A DNA stretch of 64,000 nucleotides from Chitinophaga fulva (GTDB lineage Bacteria > Bacteroidota > Bacteroidia > Chitinophagales > Chitinophagaceae). The DNA lies in assembly GCF_012927205.1 (NCBI RefSeq), contig NZ_JABBGC010000002.1, positions 310,001-374,000 of the forward strand, given 5' to 3'. The position numbers and the translations under genes were made by a program. This document shows, piece by piece, positions 27,186 through 36,381 of the stretch. Position 1 is the first letter of the stretch, and the number at the start of each line of letters is the position of its first letter. Under the pieces are notes generated by a model. It had not been told where the DNA came from and did not search any database. It was given only the letters and a program-made list of their open reading frames with translations.

Positions 27186-27286
27186 ATTACGAATGACGAA
27201 TGACGAATTGTGGGCTTCCTGACAGAGCGGCTACTTAATAACTTTGCGGAAAGTGAGTCCTCAATTCGTCATTCGTCATTCGTAAT
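27186..27286. repeat. 25-bp perfect inverted repeat between regulator and ABC-F genes
   Basis: The arm at 27186-27210 pairs without mismatch with 27262-27286; each arm contains a tandem ATTCGTC/GACGAAT repeat. The spacer is 51 bp. It begins just upstream of the response regulator start and ends at the stop of the ABC-F gene, so it may end ABC-F transcription. Related ATTACGAATT-type sequence is seen upstream of metX (near 11985-12010), hinting at a dispersed family. Confidence 0.65.
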
Positions 27287-27288
27287 TC

Positions 27289-29259
27289 CTAATTGGTTAC
27301 CAGGTTGGCTTCCAGTTGCATGATTTTCTCGAAGAGCTGTTCGTACTGTTCGTTGGCCCGATCGATGAATTTCTGTACTTCCTGGTATTCGCTTTCTACC
27401 TGGGCAAATTTAGTTCGGTCGTTATAGGTCGCCGGATCGCCTAAACTGGCTTCCAGGCGGGCTTTACGTTCCTTAAGGCTGGCCAGTTGTCCTTCCACCT
27501 GTGAAAACTGTTTCTGTTGTTTTTGCAGTTCGCGTTGCACATCTTTATTGATGGCGCCTTTGGTGGCGGCGGTATTATTATTGCTGGCAGGGGCGGCCTG
27601 CTTGTTTTCTTTTTTATTTTCTGTGGCGGCTTTTGCCGGAGCGGGAGCCTGCTGCTGGGCAGCCATTCTCTTTTTCCACTCTTCGTATTCGGTGTAGGTG
27701 CCTTTAAACTCTTTGATTTCACCGTCCACGATTTCCCAGATTTTGTTGGCTGTCTGGCTAACGAAATAACGGTCGTGCGATACGAGTACAAGGCTGCCTT
27801 CATATTTATCCAGTGCGTCGATCAGCATCTGCACGGAGTTCATGTCAAGGTGGTTCGTGGGCTCATCGAGCATGAGGAAGTTCGCCTGGCTGATAATGGT
27901 TTTGGCGAGGGATACCCTGGCTTTTTCACCACCGGAGAGGATGCGGATTTTTTTGAATACGTCGTCCCCGGTAAAGAGGAAGCAGCCGAGTAGCTGGCGC
28001 AGTTCCAGCTCAGTGCGGCCGGAGCCGAAATTTTTCAGCTCGTCCAGGATTTCACTATTGAGATCGAGTGATTCCAGTTGATGCTGGGCATAGAAGCTGG
28101 TCACCACGTTGTGGCCTGGTACTCTTTCGCCCTCCATGGGTTCCATGCCGAAGATGATGCGCAGCAGGGTGGATTTACCCTTACCGTTGGCACCAATCAG
28201 GGCTATCTTATCGCCACGGTTGATTTCAGCGCTGGTGTTTTTCAGGATCTGGTTATCGCCAAAGGCTTTGCTGATGTTATTCAGCGTACACAGGATTTTA
28301 CCGGGTGTTTTATCTATGGAGAAGTTGATCTTGATTTTAGACGGGCCGCCATCTACTTGTTCCACGCGTTCCAGTTTATCCAGTCTTTTGGCGATACTCT
28401 GTGCCTGAGCGGCTTTAGAGGCTTTGGCCTTAAAACGTTCGATAAATCTTTCCTGCTGGCGGATATAGTCCTGCTGATTTTCGTAAGCGCGTTGCTGCAT
28501 TTCGCGGCGCAGTTCCTTTTCCACTTCGTAGTCGGCATAGGAGCCGGAGTAGTGGTGCAGTTGCTGCTGGTATACTTCCACGATGCAGTTAACCATGCGG
28601 TCGAGGAAGTAACGGTCGTGCGATACGATGATCACGGCGCCGTTGTAGCCAACGAGGTAACGTTCCAGCCATTCGATGGACGGAAGGTCAAGGTGGTTCG
28701 TCGGTTCGTCAAGCATGAGTACGTCTGGCTGCTGGAGAATGAGACGGGCGAGGAGCACGCGCATACGCCATCCACCGGAGAACTCACTATAAGGGCGGTC
28801 CAGGTCGGGAGTGGTAAAGCCGAGGCCTTCCAGCACCTGTGCCGTTTTGTGCTTCATGTTGTAGCCGTCCAGCGCTTCGAATTCGTGGAGGGCGTCGCTG
28901 AACTGATGCAACAGCTCTTCTGTCTGATCGTGTTCCAGCTCTTTGGTAAGCCTGTCGATTTCCTTTTCCAGTTCCAGCGCTTTGCCGAAGGCCATCATGC
29001 CCACGGTGAGGATAGATTCATCGGTTTCAAAGCTGAGCAGGTCCTGGTTGAAAAACCCGATTGTCAGGTTTTTGCTCTTATTAACGCTTCCTTTTGAAAC
29101 GGAATATTCGCCGTTGATAATACGCAGCAGGGTGGATTTGCCTGTTCCATTCAATCCGATAAGGCCAACGCGGTCTCCCGGCTCAATATGCCAGGAGGAA
29201 TTTTCCAGGATAACCCTGGACCCAAACTCAAATGTAATGTCCTGTAATGCGATTAACAT
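27289..29259 (-). CDS. ABC-F family ATPase (Uup/EttA-like)
   Basis: A 656-residue soluble protein with two ABC domains and no membrane segment. Walker A motifs are GLNGTGKST (about 36-44) and GANGKGKST (about 355); the signature FSGGWRMR and LSGGEKARV motifs and two LDEPTNHLD Walker B motifs are intact. A linker (about 245-310, basic and helical) and a C-terminal coiled coil (about 575-650) complete the Uup-like layout. ABC-F proteins act on ribosomes or, for Uup, in DNA and ribosome maintenance; antibiotic-resistance members exist, but nothing here points to one. A TACCTTTG box upstream (29296-29289) fits its promoter. Confidence 0.9.
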   Translation of the reverse strand: MLIALQDITFEFGSRVILENSSWHIEPGDRVGLIGLNGTGKSTLLRIINGEYSVSKGSVNKSKNLTIGFFNQDLLSFETDESILTVGMMAFGKALELEKEIDRLTKELEHDQTEELLHQFSDALHEFEALDGYNMKHKTAQVLEGLGFTTPDLDRPYSEFSGGWRMRVLLARLILQQPDVLMLDEPTNHLDLPSIEWLERYLVGYNGAVIIVSHDRYFLDRMVNCIVEVYQQQLHHYSGSYADYEVEKELRREMQQRAYENQQDYIRQQERFIERFKAKASKAAQAQSIAKRLDKLERVEQVDGGPSKIKINFSIDKTPGKILCTLNNISKAFGDNQILKNTSAEINRGDKIALIGANGKGKSTLLRIIFGMEPMEGERVPGHNVVTSFYAQHQLESLDLNSEILDELKNFGSGRTELELRQLLGCFLFTGDDVFKKIRILSGGEKARVSLAKTIISQANFLMLDEPTNHLDMNSVQMLIDALDKYEGSLVLVSHDRYFVSQTANKIWEIVDGEIKEFKGTYTEYEEWKKRMAAQQQAPAPAKAATENKKENKQAAPASNNNTAATKGAINKDVQRELQKQQKQFSQVEGQLASLKERKARLEASLGDPATYNDRTKFAQVESEYQEVQKFIDRANEQYEQLFEKIMQLEANLVTN

Positions 29260-29288
29260 AATTGTTCAAAAATTGGATAAAAAACGTG

Positions 29289-29296
29289 CAAAGGTA
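29289..29296 (-). promoter_or_regulatory. -7 promoter element of the ABC-F gene
   Basis: On the - strand TACCTTTG matches TAnnTTTG, 29 bp before the ATG. No clear -33 TTTG is seen at the usual distance. Confidence 0.45.
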
Positions 29297-29425
29297 ACCA
29301 GAACTTATGTCATTTTAATGTTTCCTGTGCTTTTGTATTAAATGTATATGTTAATGATTGATAAATAGTATTTTGTGAATTATAATATTTTAATTTAGAT
29401 TAGAATTTTAACGTTTTGATCAGTG

Positions 29426-29456
29426 TTTCTGTCCCCGCCGATTATTATTACTTTTG
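29426..29456 (+). promoter_or_regulatory. Promoter of the DUF3347 lipoprotein gene
   Basis: TTTC (29426-29429), exactly 19 bp, then TACTTTTG (29449-29456); one mismatch to the TTTG-N19-TAnnTTTG consensus. It lies 16 bp before the start at 29473. Confidence 0.6.
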
Positions 29457-29472
29457 CGGACGAAGAAAATAA

Positions 29473-30069
29473 ATGCCCATGAATTTTAGATTAGGCGTTC
29501 CCGTAGGAACATTATGCATAGCATTCGCTTTGTTCAGTTGCCAGCAATCATCTACCAAATCCGGCGAAGAAGCGGCAGCCAGGCCGGCAGCATCGTTGCA
29601 GGCGCCCTACAATCAGGGATATTACGATTCCCTTCAATTGGTCATGCAGGCTTACTACCAGCTGTCAGATGCACTGGTAAAGGCCGACAGCGTTGCAGCC
29701 AACACCGCGGCGGCCTCCCTGAAGCTGCATATGGACAGCCTGCCGGTCAACACCCTCCAGATGGACAGCAGCCACCTGAGCATCATTACCGGTACCACCG
29801 GCAGCATCAGCGCTGAACTGGCGGGCTTTGAAGGCGAACAGGACCTGGAAGGCAAACGTTCTTCTTTCCAGATGGTTTCCGAAATGTTATTCGACCTGGT
29901 AAAAAATACCGGCCTCAAAGGAAAAACCATCTATCACCAGTATTGCCCGATGGCCTTTGATGACAAAGGCGCTTACTGGCTAAGTGACAAACCGGAGATT
30001 TTAAATCCCTACTTCGGAAATAAAATGCTGCATTGCGGAGAAACAAAAGACACTTTAAGTTACCAGTAA
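29473..30069 (+). CDS. DUF3347-type lipoprotein
   Basis: A 198-residue lipoprotein (lipobox FSC, C23). The helical first part (YDSLQLVMQAYYQLSDALVK) and the C-terminal block (YHQYCPMAFDDKGAYWLSDK, then NPYFGNKMLHCGETKDTL) are typical of DUF3347, a domain often found attached to or next to heavy-metal efflux adaptors. The Cys, Met and His residues of the block suggest metal binding, which is inference. It sits upstream of a TonB receptor on the same strand, within 5 kb of the metal efflux operon. ATG 29473 or ATG 29479 could start it. Confidence 0.82.
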   Translation: MPMNFRLGVPVGTLCIAFALFSCQQSSTKSGEEAAARPAASLQAPYNQGYYDSLQLVMQAYYQLSDALVKADSVAANTAAASLKLHMDSLPVNTLQMDSSHLSIITGTTGSISAELAGFEGEQDLEGKRSSFQMVSEMLFDLVKNTGLKGKTIYHQYCPMAFDDKGAYWLSDKPEILNPYFGNKMLHCGETKDTLSYQ

Positions 30070-30077
30070 AATTGTAA

Positions 30078-30120
30078 ATTACTGTCTATTGCCGGAGCAC
30101 TACAGACAATAGACAGTAAT
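30078..30120 (+). repeat. 14-bp inverted repeat abutting the TonB receptor start codon
   Basis: ATTACTGTCTATTG (30078-30091) pairs perfectly with CAATAGACAGTAAT (30107-30120) around a 15-nt loop. The last base touches the ATG at 30121. In an mRNA shared with the DUF3347 gene this would form a hairpin at the receptor's start and could lower its translation, or be a weak terminator. Confidence 0.6.
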
Positions 30121-32481
30121 ATGCAATTCTTCAGATATGTAGTTACTTTCCTGATGACCCTTCTATGCTTGTCTGCAAAGGCACAGCATTATACCGTTAG
30201 TGGATATGTACGGGACAGCACTAACGGAGAATCGCTTCCGGGAGCCACTGTCCACGTACAGGGCACCAACACCGGCATCCAGACCAACGCCTATGGCTTT
30301 TACTCTCTCTCGTTGTCTCCCGGCACTTACACCATCATTTTTTCTTTTGTAGGTTATGAAAACAAATCGCAGGAACTGAACCTAACAGGTAATACTATAC
30401 GTAATATAGAACTGCTGCCACGGTCTTATCAGGCGAAGGAAGTCGTGGTGACGGCCCGGCAGCAACATGCCCATGTGAAAAGTACGGACATGGGCCGGGT
30501 CGAAATGTCAGCGCAACAGGTAAAAAAGCTCCCGGCACTGATGGGGGAGACGGACATCCTGAAGGCGCTGCAGCTGATGCCCGGTGTACAGGCCGCCGGA
30601 GAAGGCAATGCGGGTTTTTATGTGCGTGGCGGCGGGCCGGATCAGAACCTGATCCTGCTGGACGAAGCGCCGGTATACAACACAGGCCACCTGTTTGGCT
30701 TTTTCTCGGTGTTTAACGCAGATGCCATCAAAAATACGACGCTGATCAAAGGCGGGATGCCGGCTAACTACGGCGGTCGGCTGTCTTCCGTAGTAGATGT
30801 AAGCATGAAGGAAGGCAATAACAAAACCTTCCAGGGAGAGGGTGGGATAGGGCTGATCGCATCACGGTTGTCCCTGCAGGGTCCGCTTAAAAAAGACAAA
30901 GCTTCTTTTATCGTCTCCGCCCGCCGTACCTATATCGATCTGCTTACCAAACCTATTGTCAACAATTCTTCCCACAAGGGCACCGGCTATTATTTTTATG
31001 ACCTGAACATGAAAGTGAATTACATCCTGTCGGATAAAGACCGTCTTTATCTCAGTGGTTACTTTGGCAGAGATGTTTTTAGCTTTTCAAGCAATAACCG
31101 CAAGTTCCTGGTGAAGATCCCGTGGGGCAACAGTACGGCCACCTTGCGCTGGAACCATGTGTTCAACAGCAAGCTGTTTGCGAACCTGTCCCTTATCTAT
31201 AATGATTATAAATTCCAGTTCAGCGCACTCCAGAATAATTTTGATCTCCGTCTGTCATCCGGTATCAGCGACGGCAATGCGAAGCTGGATTTTGACTATT
31301 ATGCCAGTCCCCGCCACCATATTAAGTTTGGCGGCAACTATATTTACCACGTATTTACGCCCAGTACCGTCAGTGGAGGGCAGGACTCTACGAAGTTCGC
31401 GCCGCCGGAAAATGCCTACAAGAAATATGCACATGAAGTGGGGGTTTACCTGATGGATGACTGGGAAATATCACCTCATCTGCAACTCAATGCCGGTGTG
31501 CGTTTTAGCGGTTTTATGCAGATAGGGCCTTATACCCGTTATATCCGGGATGCTTCCGGTCAGAAAACCGACAGTGTTAAATATGGCCGCGGCAGGCCGG
31601 TAATCCGCTATGGTGGCTTTGAGCCACGTCTTATCCTGCGTTATTCCTGGAATGATGATAATGCCATCAAGGCGTCGTTCACGCGCAATTACCAGTTTAT
31701 ACACCTGGTGTCCAATGCCGGCACCACGTTACCTACCGATGTGTGGATGCCTAGTACATACCTGGTGAGGCCGCAGGAATCGTGGCAATATTCCGCCGGC
31801 TATTTCCGCAATTTTAAAAACAATACCTACGAAGCTTCTGCCGAAGTGTATTATAAGGAGATGTACCACCAGGTAGAGTACCGGGAGGGCTATACACCGT
31901 CCCTGTCTGATCCTGAGCTGGATTTTGTATTTGGCAAGGGGCAGGCTTATGGACTGGAGCTGTTTGTGAATAAGAAGAAAGGCGCGCTGACCGGCTGGCT
32001 GGGATACACGCTGGCATGGACCTGGCGGCAGTTCCCGCTGTTGAACGAAGGCAAACGCTTCCCGGCAAAATATGACCGGCGGCATGATTTCGTGGCAGTA
32101 GCGATGTATGAGTTAAATAAACGGTGGACTTTTTCCGGTGTGTTTATCTATGGCACCGGCAATACTACCACGATGCCTGAACAGTTCTATTTCATGGAAG
32201 GCGCGTTGGTGCAGGGATATGGTAAGATCAATTCTTATCGCATGGCGCCGTATAACCGGCTGGATTTATCCGCTATTTATACACCGAAACCGAAAAGAGA
32301 GAACAGGCGGTTCAGGGGCAGTTGGGCTTTTTCGATCTATAATGTGTACAGTAGAAAAAATCCTTATTTCATCTATTTTGATCAGGAGGGAAAGGCGGCG
32401 GATGGGTCGCTGAAAGTCACGGCCAAGCAGGTGTCGTTGTTTCCGATTATTCCCGCAGTGACGTATAATTTCCGGTTTTGA
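30121..32481 (+). CDS. TonB-dependent outer-membrane receptor
   Basis: A 786-residue receptor: signal peptide (VVTFLMTLLCLSAKAQ), carboxypeptidase-like beta-sandwich (YTVSGYVRDSTNGESLPGAT, about 24-110), plug (about 125-235: ETDILKALQLMPGVQAAGEG; GGMPANYGGRLSSVVDV) and a barrel ending in aromatic-rich VSLFPIIPAVTYNFRF. No SusD homologue is adjacent. It follows the DUF3347 lipoprotein gene by 51 bp, so a metal-related substrate is possible but unproven. The last roughly 125 bp of the gene were duplicated downstream (see 32873-33000). Confidence 0.92.
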   Translation: MQFFRYVVTFLMTLLCLSAKAQHYTVSGYVRDSTNGESLPGATVHVQGTNTGIQTNAYGFYSLSLSPGTYTIIFSFVGYENKSQELNLTGNTIRNIELLPRSYQAKEVVVTARQQHAHVKSTDMGRVEMSAQQVKKLPALMGETDILKALQLMPGVQAAGEGNAGFYVRGGGPDQNLILLDEAPVYNTGHLFGFFSVFNADAIKNTTLIKGGMPANYGGRLSSVVDVSMKEGNNKTFQGEGGIGLIASRLSLQGPLKKDKASFIVSARRTYIDLLTKPIVNNSSHKGTGYYFYDLNMKVNYILSDKDRLYLSGYFGRDVFSFSSNNRKFLVKIPWGNSTATLRWNHVFNSKLFANLSLIYNDYKFQFSALQNNFDLRLSSGISDGNAKLDFDYYASPRHHIKFGGNYIYHVFTPSTVSGGQDSTKFAPPENAYKKYAHEVGVYLMDDWEISPHLQLNAGVRFSGFMQIGPYTRYIRDASGQKTDSVKYGRGRPVIRYGGFEPRLILRYSWNDDNAIKASFTRNYQFIHLVSNAGTTLPTDVWMPSTYLVRPQESWQYSAGYFRNFKNNTYEASAEVYYKEMYHQVEYREGYTPSLSDPELDFVFGKGQAYGLELFVNKKKGALTGWLGYTLAWTWRQFPLLNEGKRFPAKYDRRHDFVAVAMYELNKRWTFSGVFIYGTGNTTTMPEQFYFMEGALVQGYGKINSYRMAPYNRLDLSAIYTPKPKRENRRFRGSWAFSIYNVYSRKNPYFIYFDQEGKAADGSLKVTAKQVSLFPIIPAVTYNFRF

Positions 32482-32484
32482 GGG

Positions 32485-32844
32485 TTATTTCCGTAGCATG
32501 AATGATATGATGCCAATCAGCCCTCCGATGGTAATGATGAATTGTATAAAGCCAGCAGCAAATATGCTTTTGATGGTGTCTTTGTAATTAGATTTTATCT
32601 CATTACTTAATCCCGTCACCCCAGCTTTGACTTCTCCCAGTTCTTTTTGCATGTTTTCCTGTATGATAATTACCCTTTCCAACTTGACTGTTAAATCCAA
32701 TGTTTCCACCTTTGTTACATAAATACTGGATTGGGTATCACAAATTGAAGTGTCTAGTACTGCGGCCAACTTCCTGGTTTTTTCTTCACTGAGATGAAGG
32801 TCTCTTCTGAAAATATTATAGATTTCGTCGTTGCTTGCGAGCAT
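32485..32844 (-). CDS. Small coiled-coil tail-anchored membrane protein (paralogue A)
   Basis: A 119-residue protein: a conserved N-terminal block (EIYNIFRRDLHLSEEKTRKL), a helical, coiled-coil-prone middle (about 40-88), and a C-terminal membrane helix (about 93-116: FAAGFIQFIITIGGLIGIIS). It shares the N-terminal block and layout with the next two genes. The gene stops 3 bp from the convergent receptor's stop codon. The overall layout recalls DUF1640/CCDC90-type coiled-coil membrane proteins; function unknown. Confidence 0.75.
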   Translation of the reverse strand: MLASNDEIYNIFRRDLHLSEEKTRKLAAVLDTSICDTQSSIYVTKVETLDLTVKLERVIIIQENMQKELGEVKAGVTGLSNEIKSNYKDTIKSIFAAGFIQFIITIGGLIGIISFMLRK

Positions 32845-32872
32845 AGTATATGTTTTTTATTATGGTGATAAA

Positions 32873-33000
32873 TTCTTATTTCATTTATTATGATCAGGAG
32901 GGAAAGGTGGTGGATGAATCACTGAAAGTCCCGGGTAAGCAGGTGTTTTGCTTCTGATTATTCCCGCGGTGACGTGTAATTCCGGTTTTGAAAGTTATTT
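32873..33000 (+). pseudogene. Decayed copy of the TonB receptor 3' end
   Basis: This stretch repeats the end of the receptor gene (32362-32490): TTATTTCAT, GATCAGGAGGGAAAGG, AAGCAGGTGT, GATTATTCCCGC and TTCCGGTTTTG occur in the same order and spacing, at roughly 85% identity by eye. Small indels break the frame, and no upstream part of the receptor is present. It lies exactly between coiled-coil paralogues A and B, as the receptor end lies directly beyond paralogue A, so a receptor-tail plus coiled-coil-gene segment was duplicated in tandem. Confidence 0.85.
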
Positions 33001-33444
33001 AAACTTAAGAAAGGCCCAGGTTGCAATAATGCTCAGAATTGTGCCTGTAATGGCTATATACTGTAAAAGCCCGGTTGTACTCATCTTTGAATAGATTTTT
33101 TCAGAGTCAGTTTTCATTTGGGTTATAACCGCTACTTGGAACGTAGCCAACCCGACTTGGACTTCATTCATTTTATTCCTGGATTCATCCAGTTTAGCCT
33201 TGAATTCATCCAGTTTGGTATTCATCTCGGTTCTAAAACCACTAAGTTCAGATTTGACTTCATTCTTGAAGTCTTTCATTTCAGTTTTTGCTTCTTTTAA
33301 ATCTTCTTTCATAGTGGCAAAATTGTTGGCTTGAGCTTTCTCGACGGCGGTGTTCATGTTTGAGACCAGTTTCCTGGTTTTTTCCTCACTTAGGTGAAGG
33401 TCTTTTCTGAAAATGTTATAGATGTCGTCATTGCCTGTGATCAT
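32995..33444 (-). CDS. Small coiled-coil tail-anchored membrane protein (paralogue B)
   Basis: A 149-residue protein with the same N-terminal block as paralogue A (DIYNIFRKDLHLSEEKTRKL), a longer charged coiled coil (about 35-115, DLKEAKTEMKDFKNEVKSEL) and a C-terminal membrane helix (about 125-146). It arose with paralogue A by tandem duplication; the coiled coil differs in length, as in other fast-evolving rod-like proteins. Function unknown; a tethered coiled-coil rod in the inner membrane is the simplest reading. Confidence 0.75.
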   Translation of the reverse strand: MITGNDDIYNIFRKDLHLSEEKTRKLVSNMNTAVEKAQANNFATMKEDLKEAKTEMKDFKNEVKSELSGFRTEMNTKLDEFKAKLDESRNKMNEVQVGLATFQVAVITQMKTDSEKIYSKMSTTGLLQYIAITGTILSIIATWAFLKFK

Positions 33445-33491
33445 ATTAGATATATTTAGTTAAGGTGTTAAAATGAGAATTAAATGGTCTT

Positions 33492-33926
33492 TTAACGACT
33501 TGCTAACAATACAAGGAATATTATCAGACCAGACCCAAAGGCAACGAGAAACCAATAGAGCCTATGCATGAAGGCTGGGTTGAAAGGGTTTCTGACTTCT
33601 TTCTCAATCCGATTCAGCTTGTCGACGGTACTTTCTATTCGTTTTTCCAACAGTTCAAGATTTTGCTTATTTGTTTTATCTATCTGGTCTGTTCGACGTT
33701 CAATTCGGTTTATTCCTTCATTGATATTCCTTTCATTGATTTCGGCTATAGTTTCAGCATATTGTATTATATCCTGAAAATGATCATTAATGATATTGTC
33801 CATTTCCGCCAGCAACTCCCGGGCATTGGAGGCATCCATTTTTAGTTCATCTTTTAAAATGTTATAGATCCGAAGATTACCGCCTGCAAGCATGGGTTTA
33901 CGTTCCGGTTTTGAAATATAACTCAT
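33492..33926 (-). CDS. Small coiled-coil tail-anchored membrane protein (paralogue C)
   Basis: A 144-residue protein of the same layout, more diverged: N-terminal block RIYNILKDELKMDASNAREL, a coiled coil (about 55-110, INEGINRIERRTDQIDKTNK) and a C-terminal membrane helix (about 120-142). It is the first of the three genes in transcription order, with 47 bp before paralogue B, so all three may be cotranscribed. Function unknown. Confidence 0.72.
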   Translation of the reverse strand: MSYISKPERKPMLAGGNLRIYNILKDELKMDASNARELLAEMDNIINDHFQDIIQYAETIAEINERNINEGINRIERRTDQIDKTNKQNLELLEKRIESTVDKLNRIEKEVRNPFNPAFMHRLYWFLVAFGSGLIIFLVLLASR

Positions 33927-34440
33927 GTTTTATTTATTAATTGTACAAAAAGAATAATTTTAAATTATATTTCAAAATTATCGCTCCTCGTTTCGAGACC
34001 CAATTTTTTGCACAACAATTTTTGAAAATCCTGTTTTCGGGAGATAAAAAACAGGGCTGGGAAAGTGCCTTCCAGAGGGAGTGTAAGTGAATGTATTTGG
34101 CCGTGGTAGCTTTGTGTGAAGATGTGGGTCGTCAAAAGAAATATCACCGCCGGATGATAACCAAATTCTCACCGTACCCCAATCCGCAATAACGATTTTG
34201 TCAACTTTCTGATAATTCGCCGATCATCAGTTTTGTAAAGTGGGGTAAATTCATTATATTTACAGGCTTTGTTGACTTTCCGGACTGATACCCCACCGCT
34301 GCGCGGACCATTATTTTTAAATTCCTTGGAATTCGCTGGCGGACTAAGCAAAAAGCTAACAAACTATTTCTTAACTTCGCAAACATTTTATAAAGGAAAT
34401 ATAGCGCATATGAAAAAGTATGACGCTAACAGTAAAACGT
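33927..34440. other. Long gene-free interval upstream of thrS
   Basis: No gene is supported in these 514 bp. Two overlapping frames of 60-64 codons on the - strand lack recognisable features. On the + strand an 8-bp stem GTGGGGTA/TACCCCAC (34240-34247/34289-34296) and a 6-bp hairpin AATTCC/GGAATT (34320-34333) could be part of a thrS leader. A 24-codon frame starting MKKYDANSK at 34410 overlaps the thrS start; it has only one Thr codon, so a threonine attenuator peptide is not supported. Confidence 0.4.
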
Positions 34441-36381
34441 ATGATAAATATCACTTTTCCGGATGGCGCAGTTCGTCAGTATGAACCAGGAGTAACTGCA
34501 TTGGACATTGCCAAATCCATCAGCGAAGGATTGGCACGTAAAGTATTGGCTGCAAAAGTTAATGGGCAGGTAGTGGATGCTACACGCCCGGTTACAACGG
34601 ATGCTACATTGCAGCTCCTGACGTGGACGGATACAGATGGTAAATCCACCATGTGGCACTCTTCCGCGCACCTGATGGCCGAGGCCCTGGAAGCGCTGTA
34701 CCCCGGCGTGAAACTGGGTTACGGTCCCTCTATTGAAAACGGTTTTTATTACGATATTGATCTGGGCGACCGCACCATCTCCGATGAGGACCTGAAAGCG
34801 GTAGAAGCCAAGATGGCGGAGCTGTCTAAAAAGAACAGCGAATATGTTCGCAAAGACGTGAGCAAAGCCGATGCACTGGCTTATTTCACTGAAAAAGGCG
34901 ACCCTTACAAAATAGAAACCATCAATGAACTGCCCGACGGAAGCATCACTTTCTACACCCAGGGCGGCTTTACGGATCTGTGTCGTGGCCCGCACATCCC
35001 GAACACCAGCTTCATCAAATCCATTAAGCTGACCAGCATCGCGGGTGCTTACTGGCGCGGTAACGAGAAAAACAAGATGCTCACCCGCATCTATGGTATC
35101 ACGTTCCCGAACCAGAAGGAACTGGACGAATACCTGACACTGATCGAGGAAGCGAAAAAACGCGACCACCGCAAACTGGGCAAGGAACTGGAATTGTTCA
35201 TGTTCTCTGAAAAAGTGGGACTGGGCCTTCCTATGTGGCTGCCCAAAGGCGCTATGCTGCGTGAACGCCTGCAACGTTTCCTCCAGGAAGCACAGCTGGC
35301 CAGCGGCTATCTGCCTGTGGTAACACCGCACATCGGTAATAAAAACCTGTACGTGACTTCCGGTCACTACGAAAAATATGGTAAAGACAGCTTCCAGCCT
35401 ATCCATACACCGGAAGAAGGCGAGGAGTTCATGCTGAAACCCATGAACTGTCCGCACCACTGCGAACTGTACAAAGGCTCTCCTAAGTCCTACAAAGACC
35501 TGCCGGTACGTTTCGCGGAATTCGGTACCGTATACCGCTACGAGCAGCACGGTGAACTGCACGGCCTTACCCGCGTAAGAGGGTTTACTCAGGACGATGC
35601 CCACCTGTTCTGCCGTCCCGACCAGGTAAAAGAAGAATTCCAGAAAGTGATCGATCTGGTGATGTACGTGTTCAACAGCCTCAGCTTTACTGAATATACC
35701 GCTCAGATTTCCCTGCGCGACAAGGAAGACCGCAGCAAGTATATCGGTACGGAAGAGAACTGGAACCTGGCAGAACAGGCGATCATCGAGTCTGCGGCGG
35801 AGAAAGGACTGAATACCGTGATTGAATACGGTGAGGCAGCCTTCTATGGCCCTAAGCTGGACTTCATGGTAAAAGACGCCCTCGGCCGTAAATGGCAGCT
35901 GGGTACCATCCAGGTGGATTACAACCTGCCGGAACGTTTTGAACTGGAGTACATCGGCGCCGATAACCAGCGTCACCGTCCGGTGATGATCCACCGTGCG
36001 CCATTCGGTTCCCTGGAAAGGTTCATCGCCGTGCTGATCGAGCACTGCGCGGGCAAATTCCCGTTGTGGCTGGCGCCTACACAGGTGAAAATCCTGCCAA
36101 TCAGCGAGAAAACACAGGCCTATGCAGAAAAAGTGGCAGAATTGCTGAAAAAAGCGGAAATTCGCGCTGAGATTGACGACAGAAGCGAAAAAATAGGAAA
36201 GAAAATCCGCGACACAGAACTCGCCAAAGTGCCATATATGCTGGTCCTCGGCGAAAAAGAAGCGGCCGACAATATCGTGGCTGTTCGCCGGCAAGCCAAA
36301 GGTGACCTCGGAACCATGACCCTGGAACAGTTTACCACACTGGTAAACGAAGAGGTGATCAACCGCAAGCCAATCGAGTAA
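34441..36381 (+). CDS. thrS: Threonine--tRNA ligase
   Basis: A 646-residue class II synthetase that charges tRNA-Thr. It has the N-terminal TGS domain ([20 protein letters not shown]), the editing domain with the [11 protein letters not shown] motif and the CRGPHIPNT segment, the catalytic core ([14 protein letters not shown] zinc Cys; [20 protein letters not shown] motif 2) and the anticodon-binding domain ([20 protein letters not shown]). The start at 34441 (MINITFPDG) matches usual ThrRS N-termini; an ATG seven codons upstream (34420) is possible. infC follows 167 bp downstream. Confidence 0.96.
   Translation: MINITFPDGAVRQYEPGVTALDIAKSISEGLARKVLAAKVNGQVVDATRPVTTDATLQLLTWTDTDGKSTMWHSSAHLMAEALEALYPGVKLGYGPSIENGFYYDIDLGDRTISDEDLKAVEAKMAELSKKNSEYVRKDVSKADALAYFTEKGDPYKIETINELPDGSITFYTQGGFTDLCRGPHIPNTSFIKSIKLTSIAGAYWRGNEKNKMLTRIYGITFPNQKELDEYLTLIEEAKKRDHRKLGKELELFMFSEKVGLGLPMWLPKGAMLRERLQRFLQEAQLASGYLPVVTPHIGNKNLYVTSGHYEKYGKDSFQPIHTPEEGEEFMLKPMNCPHHCELYKGSPKSYKDLPVRFAEFGTVYRYEQHGELHGLTRVRGFTQDDAHLFCRPDQVKEEFQKVIDLVMYVFNSLSFTEYTAQISLRDKEDRSKYIGTEENWNLAEQAIIESAAEKGLNTVIEYGEAAFYGPKLDFMVKDALGRKWQLGTIQVDYNLPERFELEYIGADNQRHRPVMIHRAPFGSLERFIAVLIEHCAGKFPLWLAPTQVKILPISEKTQAYAEKVAELLKKAEIRAEIDDRSEKIGKKIRDTELAKVPYMLVLGEKEAADNIVAVRRQAKGDLGTMTLEQFTTLVNEEVINRKPIE

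Noticed and set aside
27289-29259. The ABC-F gene as an antibiotic resistance determinant
   Set aside because: The layout with C-terminal coiled coil is Uup-like, and there is no resistance context or leader attenuator.
33965-34172. Two overlapping 60-64-codon frames on the - strand upstream of thrS
   Set aside because: Neither has a recognisable motif, signal or promoter. They overlap in different frames in a gene-free region.
34410-34484. A 24-codon frame overlapping the thrS start, considered as a leader peptide
   Set aside because: It has a single Thr codon and no terminator/antiterminator pair follows, so threonine attenuation is not supported.
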